Below, one piece after another: positions 1-5,058 of a stretch of 11,103 nt of DNA. The translations under genes were made by a program, and so were the position numbers. Origin of the DNA: DAOOVD01 sp035369845 (lineage in GTDB: Bacteria > Bacillota > Desulfotomaculia > Desulfotomaculales > Pelotomaculaceae); contig DAOOVD010000066.1 in NCBI GenBank assembly GCA_035369845.1, positions 1 to 11,103 on the forward strand, given 5' to 3'. Each line of letters opens with the position of its first letter. Within the stretch, counting starts at the first letter, position 1. Under the pieces are notes generated by a model, which saw only the letters and a program-made list of their open reading frames with translations, was not told the DNA's origin and did no database searches.

Positions 1-2
1 GC

Positions 3-59
3 GCGATCGACTGGCGGTACCCCAGGGGCGGCTTCGGTATCAATTACAGGTACGGCTAG
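3..59 (+). CDS. 3' end of an unidentified gene (partial)
   Basis: A frame open from the left edge ends at a TAG at 57-59 and encodes 18 residues, AIDWRYPRGGFGINYRYG. The tail is rich in aromatic and glycine residues, like a terminal beta-strand, but it is too short to assign a family. The main support that this is a real gene end is the strong intrinsic terminator that starts 38 bases after the stop. The other two plus-strand frames also lack stops for part of this stretch, so the call is tentative. Confidence 0.4.
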   Translation, partial: AIDWRYPRGGFGINYRYG

Positions 60-96
60 CGCCGGGCGCCCCGGCTTGCCGGTTTGTTGCAAAAGG

Positions 97-134
97 ACAC
101 CTCCGGACGGAAAAAAGACGGGAGGTGTTTTTTT
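97..134 (+). terminator. Rho-independent terminator of the upstream gene
   Basis: The arms ACACCTCC (97-104) and GGAGGTGT (121-128) pair perfectly over 8 bp around a 16-base A-rich loop, and a run of seven T (128-134) follows. It closes the gene ending at 59 and lies just upstream of the ribosome binding site of the next gene. The hairpin at 1036-1073 has the same plan with a compensating base-pair change. Confidence 0.85.
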
Positions 135-172
135 CGGGGACCGGCCTGACTCCATGAAACGGGGAGGTATGT

Positions 173-946
173 ATGACGGTCAGGATAAAAATAGAGGACC
201 ACTTGATTATTCCGTTCGGATGTCCGGAATGGGACGCCGGAAAAATCAAGGTTGCCGGCTTGTCGGCAGCAGCCTTATATTTGGAAAGCAAATGTCCGTG
301 CGTTCATATTTACAGACCCGCGAAAAGACCTTTGAGGCTGAACTGTATAGGAGAAGTTTTCCCGGAGAGTATAGATTCTCTGATATTGATTGATAATCCC
401 AGGGAGGCCTTGTATTACATAAGAGATTGTCTGAAGGAGAAGAGCAGCCTGCAAACCGGCTCCGGGCGCCGGTTTCTGGACCTTTACTTTCGGAAAGTGG
501 ATGAGCAGGTGACCCCGGGAGAGAATGAAAGGGGCAGGGACCCAAAAGATCTGCCGATACCTTTCAACCACTATGAATGGTGCTTTTACGCCCCGATGCC
601 CCTGCCGCAAGCTTACCTGGGCGCCCCCGGCGAGCGGGCGGACGGTATCGCGAATGACCCTCCCCGGATGTTCAGGGTGGATTTCGCTTTTTGGACGGGC
701 AACAGGCCGGTGGCTGTGGATGTCGGCGCGAACACCCACTTGAGAAGTGAGGAGAGCTATCGCAAGGAAAGGCTGCTGCGGAACGCGGGGGTCTGGTATG
801 TCCGCATAACGGAGGAGGAGCTTTCGGTACGGGGGGTGAATGCCCTGATCAACCTGTTGCCGGGAGATGTAAACTTTTTCTGGGACGGTCTGACCATGGA
901 CGACTTTTTCCCGAGCCCGATAAAGTTGTTGATTAAGCTGTTTTAG
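173..946 (+). CDS. Unrecognised protein with a C-terminal DUF559/Vsr-like nuclease-fold region
   Basis: This encodes 257 residues; the ATG at 173 is preceded by GGGGAGG at 161-167. The N-terminal two thirds (1-165) match nothing I know and contain a cysteine-bearing CPCVH stretch (41-45). Residues 167-215 follow the pattern of PD-(D/E)XK-like DUF559/Vsr domains: RVDFAF (168-173), a second strand VAVDVGANTH (180-189), then YRKERLLRNAG and VWYVRIT (196-213). In active relatives the second strand reads roughly (A)(I/V)E(I/V)DG..H. Here the glutamate is Asp183 and the following Asp and Gly are Gly185 and Ala186, so the catalytic site is changed and may be inactive or use Asp170, Asp183 and Lys198. 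The gene stands alone between two terminator-like hairpins. The fold call is inference from pattern; the biological role is unknown. Confidence 0.75.
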   Translation: MTVRIKIEDHLIIPFGCPEWDAGKIKVAGLSAAALYLESKCPCVHIYRPAKRPLRLNCIGEVFPESIDSLILIDNPREALYYIRDCLKEKSSLQTGSGRRFLDLYFRKVDEQVTPGENERGRDPKDLPIPFNHYEWCFYAPMPLPQAYLGAPGERADGIANDPPRMFRVDFAFWTGNRPVAVDVGANTHLRSEESYRKERLLRNAGVWYVRITEEELSVRGVNALINLLPGDVNFFWDGLTMDDFFPSPIKLLIKLF

Positions 947-953
947 GGATCGA

Positions 954-1000
954 GGTCAGGTAAAAGAGATGTCGAAAAAGTAACAAAGTAAAGCCTGACC
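954..1000. repeat. REP-like palindrome, possible RAYT/MITE remnant
   Basis: GGTCAGG (954-960) and CCTGACC (994-1000) form a perfect 7-bp inverted repeat around a 33-base A-rich spacer, 8 bases after the stop of the preceding gene. On the minus strand the element begins GGGGGTCAGGC, resembling the GGGGTCAGG-type ends found with REP-associated Y1 transposases. No transposase is present here, so this would be an orphan copy. Assignment to that class is from memory of the motif, not from a comparison. Confidence 0.45.
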
Positions 1001-1035
1001 CCCGTTACGTTAAATTAATGAAAGGCAATGCAGGA

Positions 1036-1073
1036 AACATCTCCTGGCAAAAATGGCGGGAGATGTTATTTTT
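1036..1073 (+). terminator. Terminator-like hairpin between the nuclease-like gene and the AbrB gene
   Basis: AACATCTCC (1036-1044) pairs over 9 bp with GGAGATGTT (1059-1067) around an A-rich loop, followed by ATTATTTTT-like bases to 1073. It is placed to end transcription from the gene stopping at 946. It is preceded by GCAGGA at 1030-1035 and matches the hairpin at 97-134, with a C-G pair replaced by T-A in the stem. Confidence 0.75.
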
Positions 1074-1092
1074 GTCTGGACGGAAGGGAAAT

Positions 1093-1132
1093 CCGCAGGG
1101 GGGCAGCCGGTGCCATCGATAATTACCTGCGG
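1093..1132. promoter_or_regulatory. Inverted repeat upstream of the AbrB gene, possible operator
   Basis: CCGCAGG (1093-1099) and CCTGCGG (1126-1132) are perfect 7-bp arms, 18 bases before the TTG start at 1151. The right half contains GATAAT (1118-1123), a possible -10 hexamer, although I see no convincing -35. AbrB-fold antitoxins usually bind palindromes over their own promoter, so an autoregulatory operator is a reasonable inference. An RNA hairpin in the leader is the alternative. Confidence 0.4.
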
Positions 1133-1150
1133 GGTAAAGCAGGTGGAATT

Positions 1151-1360
1151 TTGAACGAAGTAACCATATCCAGCAAATTTCAAGTGGTTATTCCCCGTGC
1201 CGTGAGAAATCAACTCAAGCTTAAAGCCGGTCAAAAGTTGAGAGTGGTGTTAAAAGGCGGAATGATAAATCTCGTTCCGGAGGTCCCGATTATGGAAATG
1301 AGAGGCTTTTTGAAGGGGATGGATATATCGGGAATAAGAGATGAAGATGAGCGGCTATGA
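1151..1360 (+). CDS. AbrB/MazE-fold antitoxin, VapB type
   Basis: From the TTG at 1151, preceded by AGGTGG at 1141-1146, this encodes 69 residues, the usual size for this antitoxin family. Longer in-frame starts would add about 40 residues that overlap the terminator at 1036-1073 and have no family counterpart. Residues 1-45 are a swapped-hairpin AbrB domain: EVTISSKFQVVIPRAVR (3-19), LKAGQKLRVVLK (24-35) and MINLVP (38-43). The C-terminal 20 residues form the acidic tail that would normally embrace the toxin. The stop overlaps by four bases (ATGA) the start of a PIN-toxin reading frame, the usual vapBC coupling. Its normal job is to bind and silence a VapC ribonuclease and to repress the operon; here the toxin is broken, so the antitoxin is probably orphaned or acts in trans. 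Confidence 0.85.
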   Translation: MNEVTISSKFQVVIPRAVRNQLKLKAGQKLRVVLKGGMINLVPEVPIMEMRGFLKGMDISGIRDEDERL

Positions 1361-1437
1361 TCTTGATTGATTCGTGTGGCTGGATAGAGTTTTTGTCTGA
1401 TGGAGATAAGGCCGAGGATTATGCGGCGCCTGCCTGA
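1357..1437 (+). pseudogene. Truncated VapC/PIN-domain toxin
   Basis: The ATG at 1357 overlaps the antitoxin stop (ATGA). The 26-residue frame starts MILIDSCGWIEFLSDGDKAE, which is the first strand and helix of a PIN domain: MILID carries the first metal-binding aspartate (Asp5), followed by the typical (S/T)xxWIEFL helix. Intact VapC proteins are about 125-140 residues and need three or four acidic residues spread over that length. Here the frame ends at a TGA (1435-1437) and the following DNA forms a terminator, with no further PIN motif seen in any frame before the Hsp20 gene. The toxin has therefore lost about four fifths of its length to a deletion, not only a point change. A 26-residue product is unlikely to be a ribonuclease. 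Confidence 0.8.
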
Positions 1438-1456
1438 ACGGCGGGCGGTTTTATTT
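1427..1456 (+). terminator. Terminator overlapping the end of the truncated toxin gene
   Basis: CGCCTGCC (1427-1434) pairs with GGCGGGCG (1440-1447) over 8 bp (one G-T pair) around a 5-base loop, followed by GTTTTATTT. The stop codon of the VapC remnant lies in the loop. It separates this operon from the convergent Hsp20 gene. Confidence 0.7.
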
Positions 1457-1480
1457 GATGGGCGGGTCAAGCCCGGTCCG

Positions 1481-2083
1481 TCACCTCTCGAATTTGATCT
1501 GGACCTTCTTTGAAGAAGGGCGGGTCTTTTTTGGTGCGCTTATGGTCAAAAACCTGTTGCGGCAGGTGGCCACGGTGCGGGAAGGGTCCACCGCCGCCGG
1601 CAGGTGTATTGTCCTTTTTATGTTCTCTTTGTGATCGACGTTGCCGGAGGATTTGCCGGGCTGCCCGCTCAAATCCAGTTCTATCGTTTCCTCCGATACG
1701 GAGAGTGCTATGTCATTCAGCGAGGCGGCATAAGGCAGAATAACGTGAACATTAACATGACCGGCCGTCTCGAAAATCGAAATCGGGGGGGCGTTTTCAT
1801 TTAAGGCGCCGGGCTCGGGTTTGTCGGGATGGGTGAAGCCGGTTTCCTGGTTCCAGAAGGAACCGTCCCGGCCTGTTCCGGTGCCGTTTGCCTCCTTTTT
1901 CTGCTGTTCTTCCTGTGATTTGCCGGTTTGCCGGGAGATCAAGCCCTCAAAGCCGGTGTTTTTGATAAATTCCAGAAACGATTCCAGGCTGTTCCTGCTC
2001 CAGGCGTCCAGCAGTCCTGTTTCCCTGGTTTTTTCGTAAAGCTCGAAGGCAAGTTTGAGCAAATCTTTTTGATTGAAAGTCAA
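1481..2083 (-). CDS. Hsp20/alpha-crystallin family protein, probably spore-coat type
   Basis: The protein has 200 residues. The start is a TTG (2083-2081) preceded on the minus strand by GGAGGAGA at a proper distance. Residues 1-50 are a helical extension and 51-97 a low-complexity linker rich in Gln, Gly and Pro. Residues 98-184 form an alpha-crystallin domain with beta strands ISIFETAGHVNVHVILP (101-117), IALSVSEETIELDLSG (125-140) and IKRTIHLPAAVD (155-166). The closing ATCRNRFLTI (172-181) fits the family's A-x-x-x-N-G-x-L motif, with Arg177 in place of the glycine. Small heat shock proteins hold unfolded proteins; degenerate members such as CotM and CotP are coat proteins in Bacillus. 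The sigma-K-like promoter upstream and the neighbouring gerP-like genes favour a coat role. It could still be an ordinary chaperone. Confidence 0.85.
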   Translation of the reverse strand: MTFNQKDLLKLAFELYEKTRETGLLDAWSRNSLESFLEFIKNTGFEGLISRQTGKSQEEQQKKEANGTGTGRDGSFWNQETGFTHPDKPEPGALNENAPPISIFETAGHVNVHVILPYAASLNDIALSVSEETIELDLSGQPGKSSGNVDHKENIKRTIHLPAAVDPSRTVATCRNRFLTISAPKKTRPSSKKVQIKFER

Positions 2084-2201
2084 GGGTATCTCCTCCGGTT
2101 ACTAACTCTTGCCGGCTGGCAAAAAAGCGCCGGGATGCGCAGGAGGGTCAGGTTTGCCCGGCAAGACTGAACAAAGCCGGAGATGCCGGATTCTGTAACA
2201 A

Positions 2202-2231
2202 TATCATATGTTCGCCCGGCCGGATTGGTGA
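2202..2231 (-). promoter_or_regulatory. Sigma-K-like promoter for the Hsp20 gene
   Basis: On the minus strand CATATGATA (2210-2202) matches the sigma-K -10 pattern CATAnnnTA exactly, and CACC, holding the AC of the -35 pattern, lies 17 bases upstream of it. The start site would leave a leader of about 110 bases before the TTG at 2083. Sigma-K acts late in the mother cell, when coat proteins are made. The motifs are short and this is a visual match only. Confidence 0.5.
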
Positions 2232-2353
2232 ATTGTTGTTATCCCGGGAAGCGGGTCACATTTTTGCCCGTACGGTCTTTACGTGCTGGAAAAATGAATA
2301 AACATCTATAAAGAATGCGCGCTCCGGGAAAACCGTGTCGAGGATATGTGAGT

Positions 2354-2704
2354 ATGAAACAGTTTTTTTGTTTGAAACTGAAAAAATTGTTCTTCCGGAA
2401 GTCGGGTCTTGACAGGCTTTCAGACAAGTTGCAGGATCTCGAAAGACAAATCGGGGAGATTAAGCTGCAAATCAGTGATCCACAGATGGTCAGAATTGAA
2501 AAAATCGTGGTGGAGAAAATCATATGTGAAAAGATTGAGACCAGTTACCGGATTGATTCTGTCGCCACCGAAAACCTTTCAGGAACGATGAATATCGGAA
2601 CGGTGTATCCCGGCCCCGGCCGCGAACAATGCGCCTTCGACAGGGTGGAGAAACCTCCGGTGCGGCCGCAACCCCGCGGTCCCAAGGTAAACATAACATA
2701 TTGA
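2354..2704 (+). CDS. GerPC-like short coiled-coil spore protein
   Basis: From the ATG at 2354 the product has 116 residues; an in-frame GTG at 2348, nearer to GAGG at 2340-2343, is also possible. Residues 1-16 are basic and hydrophobic, and 17-41 form a heptad coiled coil (LDRLSDKLQDLERQIGEIKL). Residues 48-82 carry a repeated IEKIVVEKI / EKIETSYRI pattern ending ENLSGTMNIG (73-82). This closely resembles the part of GerPC in which an IEY-KFDQLK-type strand leads to EGTLNIG. Bacillus GerPC is about 200 residues, so this copy is short and lacks the C-terminal part; its tail (85-116) is proline and arginine rich. GerP proteins help germinants pass the spore coat. It heads a cluster of GerPA/GerPF-like genes, which supports the call. 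Confidence 0.6.
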   Translation: MKQFFCLKLKKLFFRKSGLDRLSDKLQDLERQIGEIKLQISDPQMVRIEKIVVEKIICEKIETSYRIDSVATENLSGTMNIGTVYPGPGREQCAFDRVEKPPVRPQPRGPKVNITY

Positions 2705-2853
2705 AAAAAGCAGCCGGCAGTGCCCGTTGAAAATTTGCGGCAATATACTGTAATGACGTTCAATAAAGATACTGCGGATACCCGCCGGGAAGGAAGCCGG
2801 AACAGGCAGCCGGACGGCCCCCGGACACAGTTTTTGGATTAGGGTGATAAGCG

Positions 2854-3069
2854 GTGGCGCAAATACTGATCGGCAGTTTTAAAATAAACTGCATTCATTC
2901 GGGCGCGGTTTTAAATATCGGAGATGTTATATTCAGCCTGCCCTGCAACAAGATTCAGCTCTCTGCGGGAGACGGCTCTTTCGGTTCCGGTGACGGGGCA
3001 ATTCCACCGCCCGGCAAAGAACGGCGGAGTCTGGACGGGGGCGGGAGAAACGGGTTTTCAAAGCCGTAG
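2854..3069 (+). CDS. GerPA/GerPF-family spore protein with divergent C-terminus
   Basis: The start is GTG at 2854, preceded by AGGGTGAT at 2842-2849; the product has 71 residues. Residues 4-50 fit the GerPA/GerPF pattern: ILIGSFKINCIHSGAVLNIGD (4-24) matches the family's IVGxxxINxxxGGxVxNFGD, and SAGDGSFGSGDG (37-48) matches the SGSGGFNTGDF segment. The C-terminal 20 residues are Gly, Arg and Pro rich and lack the family's terminal DPDVIDQ, so the tail has diverged or been replaced. The gene sits about 150 bases after the GerPC-like gene and 145 bases before the next family member. A coat location is inferred from the family. Confidence 0.65.
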   Translation: MAQILIGSFKINCIHSGAVLNIGDVIFSLPCNKIQLSAGDGSFGSGDGAIPPPGKERRSLDGGGRNGFSKP

Positions 3070-3213
3070 TTCCGTTCTCCTTCGGATTTCCTGAACGGCT
3101 TTCCCTTAAACGGCCGTTCCCGGGCGGTCGTGGAAATATTCCCGCAGTCTGCATATTCTGTAGAAGACGATTTGAACGACACGCAGGAGAGCTTGAAAAC
3201 TGGAGTGATTACA

Positions 3214-3441
3214 GTGCCTTTAATTATTGGGCCTTTTATTGTTGATAACCAGTCCGGAGGGAAATTCAATTTCGGCACCGTGTTTTTTACCGCCGACAAG
3301 AACAACATTCACCAGGAGAGCGTGGGGAGTTCGTTCAACCAGGGTTGTTTCAACAACCAGACCTCTTTGGGGAACAGCCCCTCGGTACTGATTAGCGGAC
3401 TTTCCACCGACATAGTGGACCCGGACGTTATCGATAAATGA
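3214..3441 (+). CDS. GerPA/GerPF-family spore germination protein
   Basis: The GTG at 3214 was chosen because GGAG (3202-3205) lies 8 bases upstream and the protein then begins MPLIIGP, the usual family start; the upstream in-frame GTG at 3130 would add 28 unmatched residues. The 75-residue product has the whole family layout: PLIIGPFIVDNQSGGKFNFG (2-21), a central NNIHQESVGSSFNQG (30-44) and the terminal VDPDVIDK (68-75). GerPA and GerPF are about 70-75 residues and belong to an operon needed for normal germinant access through the coat. This is the most canonical of the three copies here. Which of gerPA or gerPF it corresponds to cannot be told from the sequence alone. Confidence 0.85.
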   Translation: MPLIIGPFIVDNQSGGKFNFGTVFFTADKNNIHQESVGSSFNQGCFNNQTSLGNSPSVLISGLSTDIVDPDVIDK

Positions 3442-3498
3442 GAAGGCTGCCGCGTTTTTTACGGAAAAAAGGTTATGAAACGAGATGAGGTGGTTTTC

Positions 3499-3795
3499 TT
3501 GAGCGTAATCATTGGCGGCCTCACCGTCGCGCTTCAGTCGGGCGGTATTTTCAACCACGGTGAAATAGTGCTCAACTGCACCGGGAGCAACATTCACCAG
3601 GAAGCGGCCGCCAATTCTTTTTGCGTCGGGGACGGCAACTTTTTCTACGGTTATACCAACCAGCCAAGTGTTTCGGCAAACGGAATCGTCGCCGACATTA
3701 TCGACGGCAAGACCGCGGAAGCGGTACATGGCCTTCCAGGTTTTCAGCCGGCCGGTATTCCTTTTCGCCGGGACAGGGATGCAAACCGGGGATAG
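3499..3795 (+). CDS. GerPA/GerPF-family paralogue with C-terminal extension
   Basis: The TTG at 3499 follows GAGGTGG (3487-3493) by five bases and gives MSVIIGG, aligned with the preceding gene's MPLIIGP; an ATG at 3475 is an alternative adding eight residues. The product has 98 residues. Residues 1-70 align with the 3214-3441 protein: SGGIFNHGE (14-22) with SGGKFNFGT, NIHQEAAANSF (31-41) with NIHQESVGSSF, and ADIIDG (65-70) with TDIVDP. After this it carries a 28-residue tail rich in Arg, Gly and Pro that the family does not normally have. It is separated from the previous gene by about 57 bases, consistent with a tandem duplication followed by divergence. Confidence 0.75.
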   Translation: MSVIIGGLTVALQSGGIFNHGEIVLNCTGSNIHQEAAANSFCVGDGNFFYGYTNQPSVSANGIVADIIDGKTAEAVHGLPGFQPAGIPFRRDRDANRG

Positions 3796-3807
3796 GGCGC
3801 CTTCCGT

Positions 3808-3836
3808 TTGCCGGCTGTTTTTCCATAAAATATTAT
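3808..3836 (+). promoter_or_regulatory. Candidate promoter for the LysM gene
   Basis: TTGCCG (3808-3813) and TATTAT (3831-3836) are 17 bases apart, a fair sigma-A match. The overlapping CATAAAATA (3824-3832) fits the sigma-K -10 pattern CATAnnnTA, but no AC lies at the right distance upstream. The start would fall just before the GGGAGGGG ribosome binding site at 3844-3851. Confidence 0.35.
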
Positions 3837-3857
3837 AAAAAACGGGAGGGGTTAAAC

Positions 3858-4595
3858 ATGTCTCCGTGTCCGGCGGGCACATTCCCTTATATGACCCGGC
3901 CGGGCGACACTCTGTGGTCTTTGGCCAGGCGGTATAATACCGCCGTTGACGCAATTATCGCCGCCAATCCCGGAGTGGACCCCGGCAGGCTTCTGGTCGG
4001 TCAGGTTCTCTGCATACCCTCCGGCCAAAGCGCCGGCAAAGGCCGCAGTTTCAGCAAAGCAGAGGTGGATTTGAAGAGCGGCATGCGCATGCTCTGGGAA
4101 GAGCATGTCGCCTGGACGAGGATGACCATAATAAGCATGGCGGCCAACCTGCCGGATCTGGACCTCGTGACCGGGCGGCTTCTTCGAAACGCCGCGGATT
4201 TTGAAGCGGCGCTGAAGCCGCTTTACGGGAACGAAAAGGCCTCCAAATTCGGCAGCTTGATGCGGGAACACCTGGTGATCGCCGTACAACTCGTCAAAGC
4301 GGCCAAGACCGGCGACAGCAAAGCGGCGGCCGATGCGGAGAAGAAATGGTACGCCAATGCGGACGAAATCGCCGCCTATTTAAACAGCATAAACCCCAAC
4401 TTGTCCAGGGAAACCCTGACGGCAATGCTGCGGGAACACCTGGCGCTGACCAAGTCCGAGGCTGTTGCCAGGCTCACCGGGGATTACGCGACTGATATCG
4501 CGTTGTACGACAGGATAGAGAAGCAGGCTCTGTCAATGGCGGACGCGTTGACTGAAGGTATTGTCAGACAGTTTCCGGATAGATTTTTGAACTAA
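3858..4595 (+). CDS. LysM protein with C-terminal helical EH-repeat domain
   Basis: The ATG at 3858 follows GGGAGGGG by six bases, giving 245 residues. Residues 10-54 are one LysM domain (PYMTRPGDTLWSLARRYN, ANPGVDP, LLVGQVLCIP), which binds peptidoglycan or the spore cortex. There is no signal peptide, as is common for LysM proteins placed on the spore by the mother cell. Residues 70-242 are all helical. Glu-His pairs occur at 82-83, 137-138 and 193-194, in EEHVAWTR, REHLVIA and REHLALT, with spacings of 55 and 56 residues, which suggests an internally repeated helical bundle, possibly metal-binding. I recognise this domain from Firmicute LysM proteins of unknown function but cannot name an activity. 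It follows the gerP-like genes and ends at a strong terminator, so a coat or cortex role is likely. Confidence 0.8.
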   Translation: MSPCPAGTFPYMTRPGDTLWSLARRYNTAVDAIIAANPGVDPGRLLVGQVLCIPSGQSAGKGRSFSKAEVDLKSGMRMLWEEHVAWTRMTIISMAANLPDLDLVTGRLLRNAADFEAALKPLYGNEKASKFGSLMREHLVIAVQLVKAAKTGDSKAAADAEKKWYANADEIAAYLNSINPNLSRETLTAMLREHLALTKSEAVARLTGDYATDIALYDRIEKQALSMADALTEGIVRQFPDRFLN

Positions 4596-4641
4596 GCTGC
4601 CTTGAGGGATATGCGCTCACCGAAGTATTCCTTGAAGAGTT

Positions 4642-4690
4642 GCCCGGCTGTTCTCCCTTATAGCGGGAGGTTTTTGCCGGGCGCTTTTTT
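4642..4690 (+). terminator. Nested double terminator after the LysM gene
   Basis: An inner hairpin CTCCC (4653-4657) / GGGAG (4665-4669) is followed by GTTTTT. An outer stem GCCCGGC (4642-4648) / GCCGGGC (4676-4682) encloses it and is followed by GCTTTTTT (4683-4690). Either hairpin could act as a terminator by itself; together they form one elongated structure. Confidence 0.8.
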
Positions 4691-4715
4691 CAGACATTGC
4701 GGCCTGCTTGAAGTT

Positions 4716-4754
4716 AAAAAAACGGGCAGAGGACGAGTTTCAGCCCTCTGCCCG
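4716..4754 (-). terminator. Terminator of the small membrane protein gene
   Basis: Read on the minus strand, CGGGCAGAGG (4754-4745) pairs perfectly over 10 bp with CCTCTGCCCG (4732-4723) and is followed by seven T (4722-4716). It lies 22 bases after the stop codon at 4777-4779, which strongly supports that short gene being real. Confidence 0.9.
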
Positions 4755-4776
4755 CAGGGTTGTTTGGAAACTGGAT

Positions 4777-4890
4777 CTAGATAAAGAGAAACCCTATGCC
4801 GAGCACCAGCAGGATCAGGATGAGGAACAGGATGAAAGCTCCGCCGGGAAAGACGCCCGGATCGGGTTTTCTTTCAACAAATTCTGCCAT
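4777..4890 (-). CDS. 37-residue single-pass membrane protein, sporulation YjcZ-like size class
   Basis: The minus-strand ATG (4890-4888) is preceded by AGGAGGT at eight bases, one of the best ribosome binding sites in the window, and the frame is closed by a perfect terminator. The product has 37 residues: a charged head MAEFVERKPDPGVF (1-14), a PGG turn, then one transmembrane helix of Ile, Leu, Phe and Val (18-37) that runs to the end. Small one-helix proteins with a Gly-rich turn before an ILFLILILLVLGIGF-like helix are common in endospore formers and are often listed as YjcZ-family sporulation proteins. The canonical YjcZ GFALIVVLFILL motif is not exact here. A role in the spore or cell membrane is inferred; the partner is unknown. 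Confidence 0.85.
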   Translation of the reverse strand: MAEFVERKPDPGVFPGGAFILFLILILLVLGIGFLFI

Positions 4891-4999
4891 AAAAAATTAC
4901 CTCCTCTCGTTGGGATTAATTACTCATGTTTCCATGATATGATTTTCTGCCGTCTATGGATACTTGTTACAATACGTTTGAAAAATAAAAATACGTTAC

Positions 5000-5046
5000 G
5001 GGCGGCTGACGTTCGCAGTTGACGAAAGAAGCCGCCCCGTTTTTTT
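5000..5046. terminator. Hairpin downstream of the superoxide dismutase gene, possibly bidirectional
   Basis: GGGCGGCT (5000-5007) pairs with AGCCGCCC (5030-5037). On the plus strand it is followed by CGTTTTTTT (5038-5046); on the minus strand, the direction of the sod gene ending at 5059, a looser ATTTTTATTTTT tract follows after eight bases. It most likely ends sod transcription. The better T-run faces the plus strand, where no obvious transcript enters. Confidence 0.6.
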
Positions 5047-5058
5047 ATCCGCGCCCTG

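Noticed and set aside
2753..2842. 29-codon frame (MTFNKDTADTRR...) between the GerPC-like and GerPA-like genes
   Set aside because: No ribosome binding site and no family resemblance; too short to support without comparison.
4708..5022. 104-codon plus-strand frame in the region of the small membrane protein
   Set aside because: It overlaps, in antisense, the 37-residue gene, its terminator and its upstream region, and lacks a ribosome binding site.
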